Below, piece by piece: positions 34,774-44,014 of a DNA stretch of 64,000 nucleotides (the first letter of the stretch is position 1; each line of letters starts with the position of its first letter). The notes below the pieces were generated by a model. The model was not told the origin of the DNA. It did not search any database and worked only from the letters and a program-made list of their open reading frames with translations. A program made the translations under genes and the position numbers. Where the stretch lies: the IMG/VR virus record IMGVR_UViG_3300033388_003971, positions 1 to 64,000 of that record. One strand, given 5' to 3'. The DNA comes from a virus.

Positions 34774-36404
34774 TAGTACCCCACGCTTATTGAGAAGTAC
34801 TCTTCTCTGGTGTAGACTATCTTGCTATCTATATCTATCATAGCTGTATCGTGATGTAAGTTGACTCTGTGTATACTATCTACATTATCAAGCACATACA
34901 ATTCATAATCAGAATTAAAAGAAATTCCCACCGGGTTAGAGATTCCATGAGCCAGAACAACTATCGGCTCTGTAAATCTTGAGCTAACTATTCTCTTGTC
35001 TACATCTTTTGATCCATCGAGATACTCTACAGATAGTGTCCATATGTAATCTCCATGGTCGTCTATTGTGTATTCAATATCCCTATTGTAGAAGTGGTTT
35101 AGATCTGTTGTTTCATATGGGTTTCTATTCCATCCATCATAATTTTCATCTACTATATATGTCACTTCGTCAAACGACTTGGTGGAAGCATTGTATATCA
35201 GTGTAACCTTGGTTCCATCTGGCTTCTCAAGATCCCACTTATACTTTATAATTTGCTTTATGCTCTCATATGGTTTTGGCTTTAGCTTAACTATGTCACC
35301 CTCTATCACACTATCTAGACTAGAGAAAATCTGTATTGATGCGTCTGGAGTTCTTCCTACAAGCTTCTTGCCGTCAACATAATCACTTCTTAGATCATAA
35401 ATTATAATGTTAGAAGCAGTCAAAGCGATACACCTTGTGCTATCTGGCTGCAAAGCTATATCTTCTACACCAGTTATCTCATCGCCAACCTCATCTATAA
35501 TTTTTATCTTTCTAACTTCATGTTTTGTGTTAAGTCCTCCAAGAAGATCATTCACAGTGTTAGCAGTAAATACTTCGTAGTCCAGATACGTCTTACCGCT
35601 CAACTCTTCTTTGCCCATGTATAACTGCTTATCGTATGCTAGTTCATCAACATATCTTTCCGCATAGTATGGGAGCTCTTCATGGTTAAACTCTATAGCA
35701 TCAATAGACACTGTAGCTGTATCTGGTACGATATTTATAACCTCAATCTCAGTAAGACTTTTCCACTCTTTGAGAGTTCTCGTTGTTCCATTATATGTAT
35801 ACGGAATAACTTCTGAATCTAGGATGCCTCTCCTGTTGATTCCAGTTACTTTAACATGGGCTAACTCTGATGATTCATTATTTACGAAACCGGTTCCGTC
35901 AGCAATAGTTACATGGAGATAGCCGGCCTCATATATATCATTGAAAGCTTTAATCTTTCCTGGTGCTATTTCAGTTGCATCAAGCACAGAGCTATACGAC
36001 AGAATGTCTGCGTCTACAGTAAGTCTGTTTGGTATTGCATCGTACCAAAATGACTGTATCGAATTGTCTTCTGATATTGGCACTTCTACAGGATCTTCTC
36101 CATCATTTATAACTACTGTGATGGTAGGGTCTATTGGCTTTGGAATCCTGAAGTCTGTTGTGTCATACTGTATTTCGAAATCTCTTCCTAGTCTAGTCTC
36201 GTATGTAACGTCTACTTCAGCAAGACTAGTAGTGTTTACAAATCTTCCACTTAGGTTAGTTCTTGCTTTATTGTTCAGGTCTTCCATCTCAATCCCAACA
36301 GGATTAATCAACTGCTGAAAATAGCTCTGCGCATCCTTTCTGGCAAGAGTCCATGATGGCATATAGTTGGCAAGCCTCTGTGTTGCATAGGCGTATTTTG
36401 ACAC
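34773..36404 (-). CDS. Baseplate protein, 543 residues, possible propeller-type repeats
   Basis: It starts at GTG 36404 with AGGAG six bases upstream, sharing a base with the J-like gene's stop (TAGTG). Residues 1-60 are helical (QRLANYMPSWTLARKDAQSYFQ). Later, ALQPDSTRCIALTASNIIIYDLR (split here by line of thought into two strands) and NPVGISFNSDYELYVLDNV look like NHL/propeller-type units, but only two are clear. Its neighbours indicate a baseplate wedge or periphery protein. I cannot name a family. Confidence 0.65.
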   Translation of the reverse strand: MSKYAYATQRLANYMPSWTLARKDAQSYFQQLINPVGIEMEDLNNKARTNLSGRFVNTTSLAEVDVTYETRLGRDFEIQYDTTDFRIPKPIDPTITVVINDGEDPVEVPISEDNSIQSFWYDAIPNRLTVDADILSYSSVLDATEIAPGKIKAFNDIYEAGYLHVTIADGTGFVNNESSELAHVKVTGINRRGILDSEVIPYTYNGTTRTLKEWKSLTEIEVINIVPDTATVSIDAIEFNHEELPYYAERYVDELAYDKQLYMGKEELSGKTYLDYEVFTANTVNDLLGGLNTKHEVRKIKIIDEVGDEITGVEDIALQPDSTRCIALTASNIIIYDLRSDYVDGKKLVGRTPDASIQIFSSLDSVIEGDIVKLKPKPYESIKQIIKYKWDLEKPDGTKVTLIYNASTKSFDEVTYIVDENYDGWNRNPYETTDLNHFYNRDIEYTIDDHGDYIWTLSVEYLDGSKDVDKRIVSSRFTEPIVVLAHGISNPVGISFNSDYELYVLDNVDSIHRVNLHHDTAMIDIDSKIVYTREEYFSISVGY

Positions 36405-37636
36405 TACTCGCTCCTAACTGTTATTGGTGAACTTATGCTTTGCTCTACAATCACCCTCTCATCAAAGTGCGCAGAGTAATCTGCAAGTAAAGTCTGCTTC
36501 ACTCTATTGTCTGACAATCTTGAATCCCTATAGATATATATGTCATCAAAAGGCTTACTTGATGTTCCTATGCTTTTAATCTGATTACTAGTATTAAGGA
36601 TTCTTCTGATTAATTCCTGAGTAGAAAACTCTTCTCCTATTGCTAGGTTGTTGCAGTAGTTAATTATCTCGTCCTCTACAACTGTCTCTAGAGTTACTTT
36701 TTGATCTTCGGTAATTTCCGTCCTATACCTAAGAGTAACAGTCATCTGTATCCCTACGTTTTTAGGCGCCCTTGATATTCCAGAGTTGCCAAAAGCTTTA
36801 ATTCTATTTATAGCTTGCTGCACCTGCTCTATTAGTGCATCTGATACGATTGGATATAAAGCCTTAATAAGAACTGTAAAGGTTCCTGACCCTCTGTCAT
36901 AAGGAATCATAGTTACATCTGCAACTCCTGCAACTCCAAGTGCTGCAAGCCTAACAGCTATTATATTAGCTGCCTCTGATGCAACTATAGCATTGCTAAC
37001 CCTGTACCTGAAGTTTGTATCTGACTCTCTGTTGGATCCTCCAACTATTCCTGATACGTTAGTTATCTTTAATGTGCTGTTAGCAACGTCCTCATAATCA
37101 GAGTACCCATGAGTATTAATAGCTCCTATTCCTACTGTAGACTTTGTACCGGTCTGTGTGCTTACTGCTGACACATAAGCTTCTGTTGCAGTTGGCAATA
37201 GATCTACGTTAGCTGTTAGTCTGTATGTTGCTGTAGTTCTGCTTCCGGCTATAGAGGTCTGATTAGCATATAATAATGTTCCCGCCGGAACTGTTGCTGT
37301 GACGCCATCGTTTATATCTCCGAATGTTCCAGATATAACATAGAACTTTATGTTGTTGTGTGCGGCATCTATCTCTGCGCTTTGAGCTTCTAATCTAACT
37401 ATACCTACTATCTCTCCTATTAAGTCAAGACTGTCTCCGTTAGATGTTCTCACGAATGCCTGTGCCATCTCTAGATCAAAACTCTCAGCTAAAGAGCCTT
37501 GCTCTCTAGCGAATGCCTCTAAGATTGCCCTTGCTTTTCCGCCAGGAGATAACTGCGTGATACCAGTGTCTCCACTAAGCGTATCAATTGTGTTTTGTAA
37601 TATTTTATTTTCGTCGTGATAATTGGATATCGGCAT
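36404..37636 (-). CDS. Baseplate J-like wedge protein
   Basis: The 410-residue protein fits the baseplate J/T4 gp6-like family. Landmarks are a helical start with SPGGKARAILEAFAREQGSL, a DSLDLIGEIVGIVR element, a beta region beginning TVPAGTLLYANQ, GGSNRESDTNFRYRVSNA near residue 200, and VTMIPYDRGSGTFTVLIKA near 250. It forms the ring that joins the wedges and triggers sheath contraction in known systems. It follows the gp25-like gene, the canonical order. Length agrees with J-like proteins of other myoviruses. Confidence 0.92.
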   Translation of the reverse strand: MPISNYHDENKILQNTIDTLSGDTGITQLSPGGKARAILEAFAREQGSLAESFDLEMAQAFVRTSNGDSLDLIGEIVGIVRLEAQSAEIDAAHNNIKFYVISGTFGDINDGVTATVPAGTLLYANQTSIAGSRTTATYRLTANVDLLPTATEAYVSAVSTQTGTKSTVGIGAINTHGYSDYEDVANSTLKITNVSGIVGGSNRESDTNFRYRVSNAIVASEAANIIAVRLAALGVAGVADVTMIPYDRGSGTFTVLIKALYPIVSDALIEQVQQAINRIKAFGNSGISRAPKNVGIQMTVTLRYRTEITEDQKVTLETVVEDEIINYCNNLAIGEEFSTQELIRRILNTSNQIKSIGTSSKPFDDIYIYRDSRLSDNRVKQTLLADYSAHFDERVIVEQSISSPITVRSE

Positions 37637-37644
37637 GCTTACCT

Positions 37645-38085
37645 CTAATAAACAGTTACTATATTATCGTTATTAAGATCTAAAACTAGTGTTAGTTTAA
37701 TATCATCTGCATAATTGTTTTCTTCTGTTGGCTCAACACTAATTTTTATTCTGTATGCTATAGCATCTTTGCTCACTGGCATATACGTAATATTAACATC
37801 TTGCGCAGCAATAAAAGCCCCTGTAGTTAGCGAATTCAGTATCTTTTCTTTCCCTATCTCAGCTGTTTCTTTTGAATTTGGTTCACCAACTATTTCTGTT
37901 AATCCTGCTCCTATCCATGGGTGCACAGCCCAGTCAGACAGATCACTCTTTACTCTATTTCTAATCTCCTGCTTAAGAGACAATAGGATATCGTGCTCGG
38001 TAGATGCCACATCCTTGTCACCATCTATTGCTATGTCTCCTGCACCATTGAAAAACAAATCTATACTGTCCTGATTTTTAGGCAT
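37645..38085 (-). CDS. gp25-like baseplate wedge protein
   Basis: I prefer ATG 38085, which has GGAGG five bases upstream, over a GTG one codon earlier. The 146-residue protein has an HDILLSLKQEIRNRVKSDLSDW helix near residue 30, followed by HPWIGAGLTEIVGEPNS. It then has a C-terminal strand region with YRIKISVEP. That is the gp25/W-type baseplate wedge pattern (a lysozyme-like name is used in T4, but the role is structural). It links the sheath to the baseplate and is always next to the J-like gene, as here. Confidence 0.85.
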   Translation of the reverse strand: MPKNQDSIDLFFNGAGDIAIDGDKDVASTEHDILLSLKQEIRNRVKSDLSDWAVHPWIGAGLTEIVGEPNSKETAEIGKEKILNSLTTGAFIAAQDVNITYMPVSKDAIAYRIKISVEPTEENNYADDIKLTLVLDLNNDNIVTVY

Positions 38086-38094
38086 CACTTCCTC

Positions 38095-38418
38095 CTAGAT
38101 CAACATGGCTGCTAATTCTGCAACCGTTGTAGTTATATTTGCAACACCAGATAGTGGCTGCGAGTTACTTAGGACAGGTATCGGCGTCACTATTGTTGAT
38201 GGAAGGGTGCTAAGTATATTGTCGTTGAATGTCCACATACCACCTATCCTTATATCTGATGGAGCACATACAAAACTATGCTTCCCACCGTGATACGTTC
38301 CTTCTGATGTTAGTACTATAAAGTTGCTCTTGCTAGACTGCATAGTAGTCGCATCTTCACTAACGGACATTCCAGCACTAGCGCTAAGACTACTTTTCCA
38401 TATCTTTTTTCTTGCCAT
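38095..38418 (-). CDS. Small baseplate or spike-associated protein
   Basis: The 107-residue product has a Ser-rich N-terminus (KSSLSASAGMSVSEDATT) and a strand region FIVLTSEGTYHGGKHSFVC. A GG-W-F turn (RIGGMWTFND) follows. It lies between the OB-like spike gene and the gp25-like gene, where small spike tips (PAAR-like) or hub components are often encoded. The residues present do not prove a PAAR fold. It starts two bases after the upstream stop. Confidence 0.55.
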   Translation of the reverse strand: MARKKIWKSSLSASAGMSVSEDATTMQSSKSNFIVLTSEGTYHGGKHSFVCAPSDIRIGGMWTFNDNILSTLPSTIVTPIPVLSNSQPLSGVANITTTVAELAAMLI

Positions 38419-38419
38419 A

Positions 38420-38818
38420 CTATTCTCCAGGAGTAAAAATTAAAAATGCATCTTGTCCAATCTCAGACGCACCATACGACTGTGCATTATCGCCTCTAAC
38501 CATATATACTTTCCCTAACCATGGCGATGACTTGTAAACTATAACTACCCTATCTCCAGACTGAGGCTCACCAAACCTTAATGCTATATCAGTTGGATCT
38601 TCACCAAGTTCTAACCAGGATCCTTCTTCGTCACCTAAAAGTAATCCGGAATCTTCAGACCTAACCTTCACTAACGGTTTTGACCATGTTCCGTCTTCAT
38701 CTGTGAACACCTTAGATATTGTACCATAGATTTTCTTTTCAGATGACATAGAGCTCTTACTTCCTTCGAGCTCAACAGACCTTTTATTCTCTCCTATCCT
38801 TCCTCTATTCTTTGCCAT
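38420..38818 (-). CDS. Putative OB-fold baseplate hub/spike protein
   Basis: The 132-residue protein begins with a charged flexible stretch (1-28). It then has YGTISKVFTDEDGTWSKPLVKVR, split into two strands, and FGEPQSGDRVVIVYK with a following WLGKVYMV strand. A strand, GEP-GD-V and hydrophobic-strand sequence is the usual OB-fold arrangement of gp5/gpV-type spike bases. It follows the hub gene and precedes a small possible tip protein. No lysozyme domain is attached. The call is fold-level only. Confidence 0.6.
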   Translation of the reverse strand: MAKNRGRIGENKRSVELEGSKSSMSSEKKIYGTISKVFTDEDGTWSKPLVKVRSEDSGLLLGDEEGSWLELGEDPTDIALRFGEPQSGDRVVIVYKSSPWLGKVYMVRGDNAQSYGASEIGQDAFLIFTPGE

Positions 38819-38833
38819 ACTAAAATCCGCCTA

Positions 38834-41800
38834 TTAAAAAATTTGCTTCTCAAGATTCTTAAGCATCTCTTCTGCATCTTTTCTTGCATCTGTGACACCT
38901 TCACTAAATAAATACCCAGCATCAATAAATGATGACTTCAGGTCGTCTTGCTTAAATCCTTCTATACCTCCAACAAGTGGCTTCTTGTTTAGTGTAAGTG
39001 GGTGAATAAGTACTGGCTGCTTAAGCTGTGTCTTCTTCACATAGTAAGAACCTGCAGCATATAGTATACCTGCTCCTATTCCTAGCCATCCTCCTTTACC
39101 GATAAACTTACTTCCCTTGCCAAGCAGCTTGAAGAACCCCTTTGAAAATTTCTTACTTTTTAATGCATCCCATGTCTTAGTTGCACTAGCAGATACAGTA
39201 TCTTTTGCTTTGCTAGTAACTTTTAATGCTGCATCAATTGACACTTTACTACCAGCACTCTTAAGCTGAGAAGTCGCCTTTACGATAGTAGGCCCAACTT
39301 GCTTTCCAAGTTTTGGTCCTGCTGCAGCTATTGTCTCTCCGATTCCAAGCTCTGCAATCGCCTTACCTGCTGCATACCCTTTGCTAGACAGAGTTAAACC
39401 AGGCCCACCTAGCATAACTCCGAATACCATCATATCATATACGCCAAAGAACTGTGACATAGCTTGCGATATTGGAAGCGTTGCGTACTGGTTGCCAGAT
39501 ACACATAGGTCTGGAACTATCTCAGTTATAAACCCTGTCTCCTGTGAGAAATGATGAACAACCTGCTCTACCTCTACTGGTCCGTACATATCTGTTATCT
39601 TGTCGAATATGTGGCACGTGTCATATGGTTTAATCTCCGAATTCCCAAGCACTGTAATGCTACCACCATACATATCTTTCATATGTCTCAATAGAAGGCC
39701 AAGAGCATATCTTCTTGCCATATGTTTCTTCTCACAGTTTGGCTGCTGTGAAAATAACAGGTTAACAGTCTCATCTCTTAGGTCTGCATCAGCCTTAAGA
39801 GTTTCGTAATTATCATAATCATAGTTAACACGTCCAGTCTCGTCGTCAGCGTCTTCCATAACATCTTCTACATATTGAACTGTTGCCGCATTGTACGCAT
39901 CTGCATTTACGCTTATATTATTTGCTATAATATTTACAGTATCACTCAGATAATGATGATCTCTAAATGGTTTTATCCTATGTGCCTGAGTAGCTTTTCT
40001 TTTTTCAAATTCTGACGATAACACACCTGGCTCTTCTCCATAGAATATTGGCTTAACTCCAGACTTAATATCAGTTACAGAATACTGTGTTGGCAGGTGT
40101 ACTGATTGGCTCAATGCCGTATATACTTTTCCAGGATCATTGGCTGCTGCCTTCATCTTGTCGAGTTCACTAACCCTTGACTTATCAAGTAGATCGTCAG
40201 GCCTGTACCAGTACTCCATATCAGGCGTACCAAAGAACAATGTCATTCTGTTTCCATATGGAACTACACTTGCTACCCAACCAGGATGCCTTAGCTCCAT
40301 CTCTTTTAGTATATCCCATACGGTAGTTTGATGTATCTTATAGTCTAGATTTCCATATCTCTTTACTAATTTATCTGCATTAAATCCTGCTCCAATCACT
40401 GCTGCTGTTCCAACTGCATACGGATTTGCTGTTGCAAATGCAGCTGTTCCTCCCCATTCTACAGCTCCCCATGCCATTGACTTTAACCCATTCCACAGCT
40501 CTATATCTACAGCCTCGTTCCATGTAGAAGGATCTAACAAAGCCATATTAGCTATATACGTATGAGGCTGAGGTGCAAAAACATTATCATCTCTTGGGTT
40601 TAGGTTTGGGCCGTAGAGGCTATTTGCCCTATCTTCTAAATCCTCGTATGATGCCAGCATAGATATAAACCAATTCTTTCTCTTGTTTCCAAAATGCACA
40701 ATCTCAGGCGCCTGCATAACATAGTTTATCAATCCTGACGTTACCTTATCCTTAACTTTAGTTATACTTTCTGCTCTATGTAATCCTTTTACCTGGCTAA
40801 CAAGCTCTGTTGCGTAGCTCTGACATACAATCTGTACAACTTTACCTGGCTGTACCTCTACTATCTGCCCATTGAATACTATGTCAAGGTTTTCAGGATT
40901 ATTGTCATACCCTAGTCTTACCTGTATTCTTTGTCCAGGTCTAAGCAGTAATGCATCTACAGGGTTTTCTTGTGTAGTGTTTATTTTTGATTCATTCTTA
41001 TCCTCATAGAACTTGTCAAGGTTTCCATTATTATATTGAGTAGTATCACTAAGCTTTCCTGATTCATTTGACATGCTTATAATGCAAAGATCAGCCGGCA
41101 CTTTTCTGCTTCTTATAACTTTTATATCATGGACTGCATTGAACCCAAAAAACTCATCAAAGCTAAGCCTTGGAAGTATGTTGAATTCCTCACCATAGTC
41201 CTCCTCTATAAAGAAGATCTTGTAAGTAGGGAATGCCTTGTTCATAGAGTAATGTCCAGTATCATCCTTAACCTTTGCAATATGCTTATCCATTACAGCT
41301 CTAATACTAGCTTCATCATAGTTGTGAGTTGTCTTAGTGTCGTTTTGATTAAGCTCAAAATACTTTGTCTTATCGTCTTTTGTCTCAACCTTGCCATACT
41401 CTTCTGGCCTTGCCTCACCATTCTCTGCTGGTGAGTCTGAAGACACATCAGGCGGAATTAGGCCAAGCTCTTTCTTGGCAGTGGATGAAGTAGTATAAGG
41501 CGCTACCTCCATATCGTGGACTATTTTAAGTATGTCATCCTGGTAACCCTCTATATCTCTTACTAAGTCCTCTGTAAATTTACCATCATTCATGTCCTCG
41601 TAATAGTAAAAATTTGGATTCGTATCTATAGACGGAAGATTAAGATCTGGGTAACATGGAACTAAAGAAGCTTTTCTAACCTTTTCCATGTCAGATCTAA
41701 TGACGTTGAACTGTTTTAAATCAAACACTCCTCCTCGTAGCATATCCCAGAACACTTCAGATAAATCTGAATATATACCTGCAATCTTACCGTAGTCTAT

Positions 41801-44014
41801 TGGCTCAATTACTGCAGATTCTGCCTGTACACTTGTTGTAGAGAATCCACCACTAAGAGCTGCTAGCTCAGGATCCCATTTTGCATCTGCAAGATCTTTA
41901 TCTGTCTTTTCTTTTCTCTTTGCAATTTCAGGAATAACCATGTCTGCAAAACCATGTAGGTCTCCCATTTCAGAGATATACCTTTCATCTATTTCTTCAT
42001 CAAGTATAATGTTATTTAGGATATTAGCAACCTTATCTATTGAAACTGACAGAGGAGCGTTATAGTCTGGCAATGTTTCTACATAATCTCTCTTGTACCC
42101 TTCTGTATATGTTCCTTTATCTGTTGCTACTTGTAATGTCTGGATCCCAGTCACTATAGCTGCTGCTACATCTGCTACGACTCCTTTTGCTTCTAGTTGC
42201 GAGTACCTTGAAGGGTCTTGATCTTTTTTTATAAACTTTCCAGTCTTAGGGTCATAAAGCCCAACAGTTGAAGTTGCAGCGCTATGTAGCTCTGTTATTG
42301 GGCTATACTTAAAGTATCTCTTGTTCCTCATTATAGCGAATGCTCTATCTTTGATTTGATTTGTAGCAAGCACATGCTCTTGCGACAAGTTCTCCTCGAA
42401 GAATGGATCATGCTCAGTCAAACTAAACACAAAGATGTCCATCTCAGGATTACCAGGAACAGTAGAAGATTCAGTGCTGTCTCCTAATACTGCATTAAGA
42501 CCTAGCATCTTTGTTACAGGGTTTGAAATAGTTAATGATGCTGCATTCTTTACCTTATGAAACTCTAGTCCATTCTTATGCGCCCTATTTAGTGCGAACT
42601 TTACACCGTCTAGCGTTCCTCCTCTTTTACCTTCTGCTGAGAATATAGCTCTAACATGCTTTCCTCCTAGGTACTGATGAGTTGGATACTCGTGACCAAG
42701 TAACGGGATAGACGTTATACTGTTTGTCATTGCAACATTCAAGCTAGTAACAACAGCATCTGTTGCGTCATTATATTTCCTTGAAGACGGAAGCGTATAT
42801 ATAGCTTTCTTTTTAAATGTATTTCTTTCACTGGTTGGCAGCCATCCATTGTTTTTCTGTACAACAAGGAACTCTTGGTAAGCCTCTATGAAGTCTGCAT
42901 GCTCTGAAATATATCTTTTTGAGCTAAGGACACCTTCAACGTTTGCAGTGTTATTATCCTTTATCATATCATTAATATTTCTAGAAGCCGTCTCCATGCT
43001 TACATATGAAAAATGCCATGGAGCATTTGTATCTGGAATAAAATCATACTCAGAAGCTACCTTAACGAACCTCTGGTAGTCTTTGTCTGCTCTATACTTA
43101 GCAGCTTTTTCCTCTCCACTACCACTAAACATAGCAAGATCAAAAGCAATACCTGCTCTATGTTGATCTAGTAGACCTTCACCTTCATCATTATAGAAGT
43201 CTATGTCTAGTACAGACAGGAACATATTAGATATAGGAACCCTTCCACCATAAACTCTAGTCATTAATCCAAAAGCTCCAGATGAAATCCTGCTCATCTT
43301 TGGCATAGCTCCTGAGAAATTAGCATGACTCATATTAACTCTAAATAGGTTCTTGCCTATATCTTCTATGTCTGCATCTAGTACTGATTCCGGACCTGTT
43401 TCAACAGGAGGGCTTACAAGTGTAAGCTCATCAAAGCTTATCTGAGTGTCAAAGTCTGCATCACTTATTCTTGGCACAGTTTTCAGAATAGTCTTTAGGT
43501 GCCCAGTGTAAACGTTTGACTTAGATATGTCTGCTACAGCTCCATACTCTTGGCTGAGCTGTGGACCATAAGGATACGTCTTAAACTTAAGAGCATTAGT
43601 GTATGGTGCATGATTGAATATCATCATGTCTAAGGTTGCATATAGTGATCTTGGTTCATTTGGCTTTGTGTATACGCTAAGGTTACTTAGTGTTCCAGCT
43701 AATGATCCTGATAATGATGCGTCTGAAAAAGCTGCCCCGGCAATATAAGAGCTTGCAAGTTGAACGAATGGTGATACTTTAAAGCACGCAACCAAGGTTC
43801 TCAGAGTATTGTTTATCTCGTCTAAGTTAGGAAACGCCAGCTCAACAGTTATCCAGAACTGAGCATTCCCAGAACTAACACCTATTGGAGGTCCTTGTCT
43901 AAGCACATGATTGTAAGAGTTAACGTTCCTCTTGTGTGTCTGTATCCTTGTTGCATTAGCCTTAAGCTCTATCCCATTGATAGCAAGATCATATATTATT
44001 TTTTCATCTGCCAT
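38834..44014 (-). CDS. Giant baseplate hub protein, gp27/gpD-like
   Basis: The 1726-residue protein has an N-terminal domain (1-130) with GPPIGVSSGNAQFWITVEL, a possible tube-like fold. A second one appears near residue 430 (GHEYPTHQYLGGKHVRAIFS). Around 961-1061 is a hub domain: RKVPADLCIISMSNESG, LLLRPGQRIQVRLGYDN, DIVFNGQIVEVQPG, IVCQSYATELVSQ. At about 1451-1501 the segment GGSITVLGNSEIKPYDTCHIFD (in two parts) and GFITEIVPDL fit hubs of large myoviruses. Residues 1520-1660 are Ala/Gly/Lys-rich with a membrane-like stretch (GGWLGIGAGILYAAGSYYV). It probably plugs the tube and may contact the host membrane on injection. Its length is far above the T4 gp27 size. Confidence 0.85.
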   Translation of the reverse strand: MADEKIIYDLAINGIELKANATRIQTHKRNVNSYNHVLRQGPPIGVSSGNAQFWITVELAFPNLDEINNTLRTLVACFKVSPFVQLASSYIAGAAFSDASLSGSLAGTLSNLSVYTKPNEPRSLYATLDMMIFNHAPYTNALKFKTYPYGPQLSQEYGAVADISKSNVYTGHLKTILKTVPRISDADFDTQISFDELTLVSPPVETGPESVLDADIEDIGKNLFRVNMSHANFSGAMPKMSRISSGAFGLMTRVYGGRVPISNMFLSVLDIDFYNDEGEGLLDQHRAGIAFDLAMFSGSGEEKAAKYRADKDYQRFVKVASEYDFIPDTNAPWHFSYVSMETASRNINDMIKDNNTANVEGVLSSKRYISEHADFIEAYQEFLVVQKNNGWLPTSERNTFKKKAIYTLPSSRKYNDATDAVVTSLNVAMTNSITSIPLLGHEYPTHQYLGGKHVRAIFSAEGKRGGTLDGVKFALNRAHKNGLEFHKVKNAASLTISNPVTKMLGLNAVLGDSTESSTVPGNPEMDIFVFSLTEHDPFFEENLSQEHVLATNQIKDRAFAIMRNKRYFKYSPITELHSAATSTVGLYDPKTGKFIKKDQDPSRYSQLEAKGVVADVAAAIVTGIQTLQVATDKGTYTEGYKRDYVETLPDYNAPLSVSIDKVANILNNIILDEEIDERYISEMGDLHGFADMVIPEIAKRKEKTDKDLADAKWDPELAALSGGFSTTSVQAESAVIEPIDYGKIAGIYSDLSEVFWDMLRGGVFDLKQFNVIRSDMEKVRKASLVPCYPDLNLPSIDTNPNFYYYEDMNDGKFTEDLVRDIEGYQDDILKIVHDMEVAPYTTSSTAKKELGLIPPDVSSDSPAENGEARPEEYGKVETKDDKTKYFELNQNDTKTTHNYDEASIRAVMDKHIAKVKDDTGHYSMNKAFPTYKIFFIEEDYGEEFNILPRLSFDEFFGFNAVHDIKVIRSRKVPADLCIISMSNESGKLSDTTQYNNGNLDKFYEDKNESKINTTQENPVDALLLRPGQRIQVRLGYDNNPENLDIVFNGQIVEVQPGKVVQIVCQSYATELVSQVKGLHRAESITKVKDKVTSGLINYVMQAPEIVHFGNKRKNWFISMLASYEDLEDRANSLYGPNLNPRDDNVFAPQPHTYIANMALLDPSTWNEAVDIELWNGLKSMAWGAVEWGGTAAFATANPYAVGTAAVIGAGFNADKLVKRYGNLDYKIHQTTVWDILKEMELRHPGWVASVVPYGNRMTLFFGTPDMEYWYRPDDLLDKSRVSELDKMKAAANDPGKVYTALSQSVHLPTQYSVTDIKSGVKPIFYGEEPGVLSSEFEKRKATQAHRIKPFRDHHYLSDTVNIIANNISVNADAYNAATVQYVEDVMEDADDETGRVNYDYDNYETLKADADLRDETVNLLFSQQPNCEKKHMARRYALGLLLRHMKDMYGGSITVLGNSEIKPYDTCHIFDKITDMYGPVEVEQVVHHFSQETGFITEIVPDLCVSGNQYATLPISQAMSQFFGVYDMMVFGVMLGGPGLTLSSKGYAAGKAIAELGIGETIAAAGPKLGKQVGPTIVKATSQLKSAGSKVSIDAALKVTSKAKDTVSASATKTWDALKSKKFSKGFFKLLGKGSKFIGKGGWLGIGAGILYAAGSYYVKKTQLKQPVLIHPLTLNKKPLVGGIEGFKQDDLKSSFIDAGYLFSEGVTDARKDAEEMLKNLEKQIF

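Noticed and set aside
38095-38418. PAAR spike-tip assignment for the 107-residue protein
   Set aside because: The characteristic Pro-Ala-Ala-Arg and metal-binding residues are not visible; only position suggests it.
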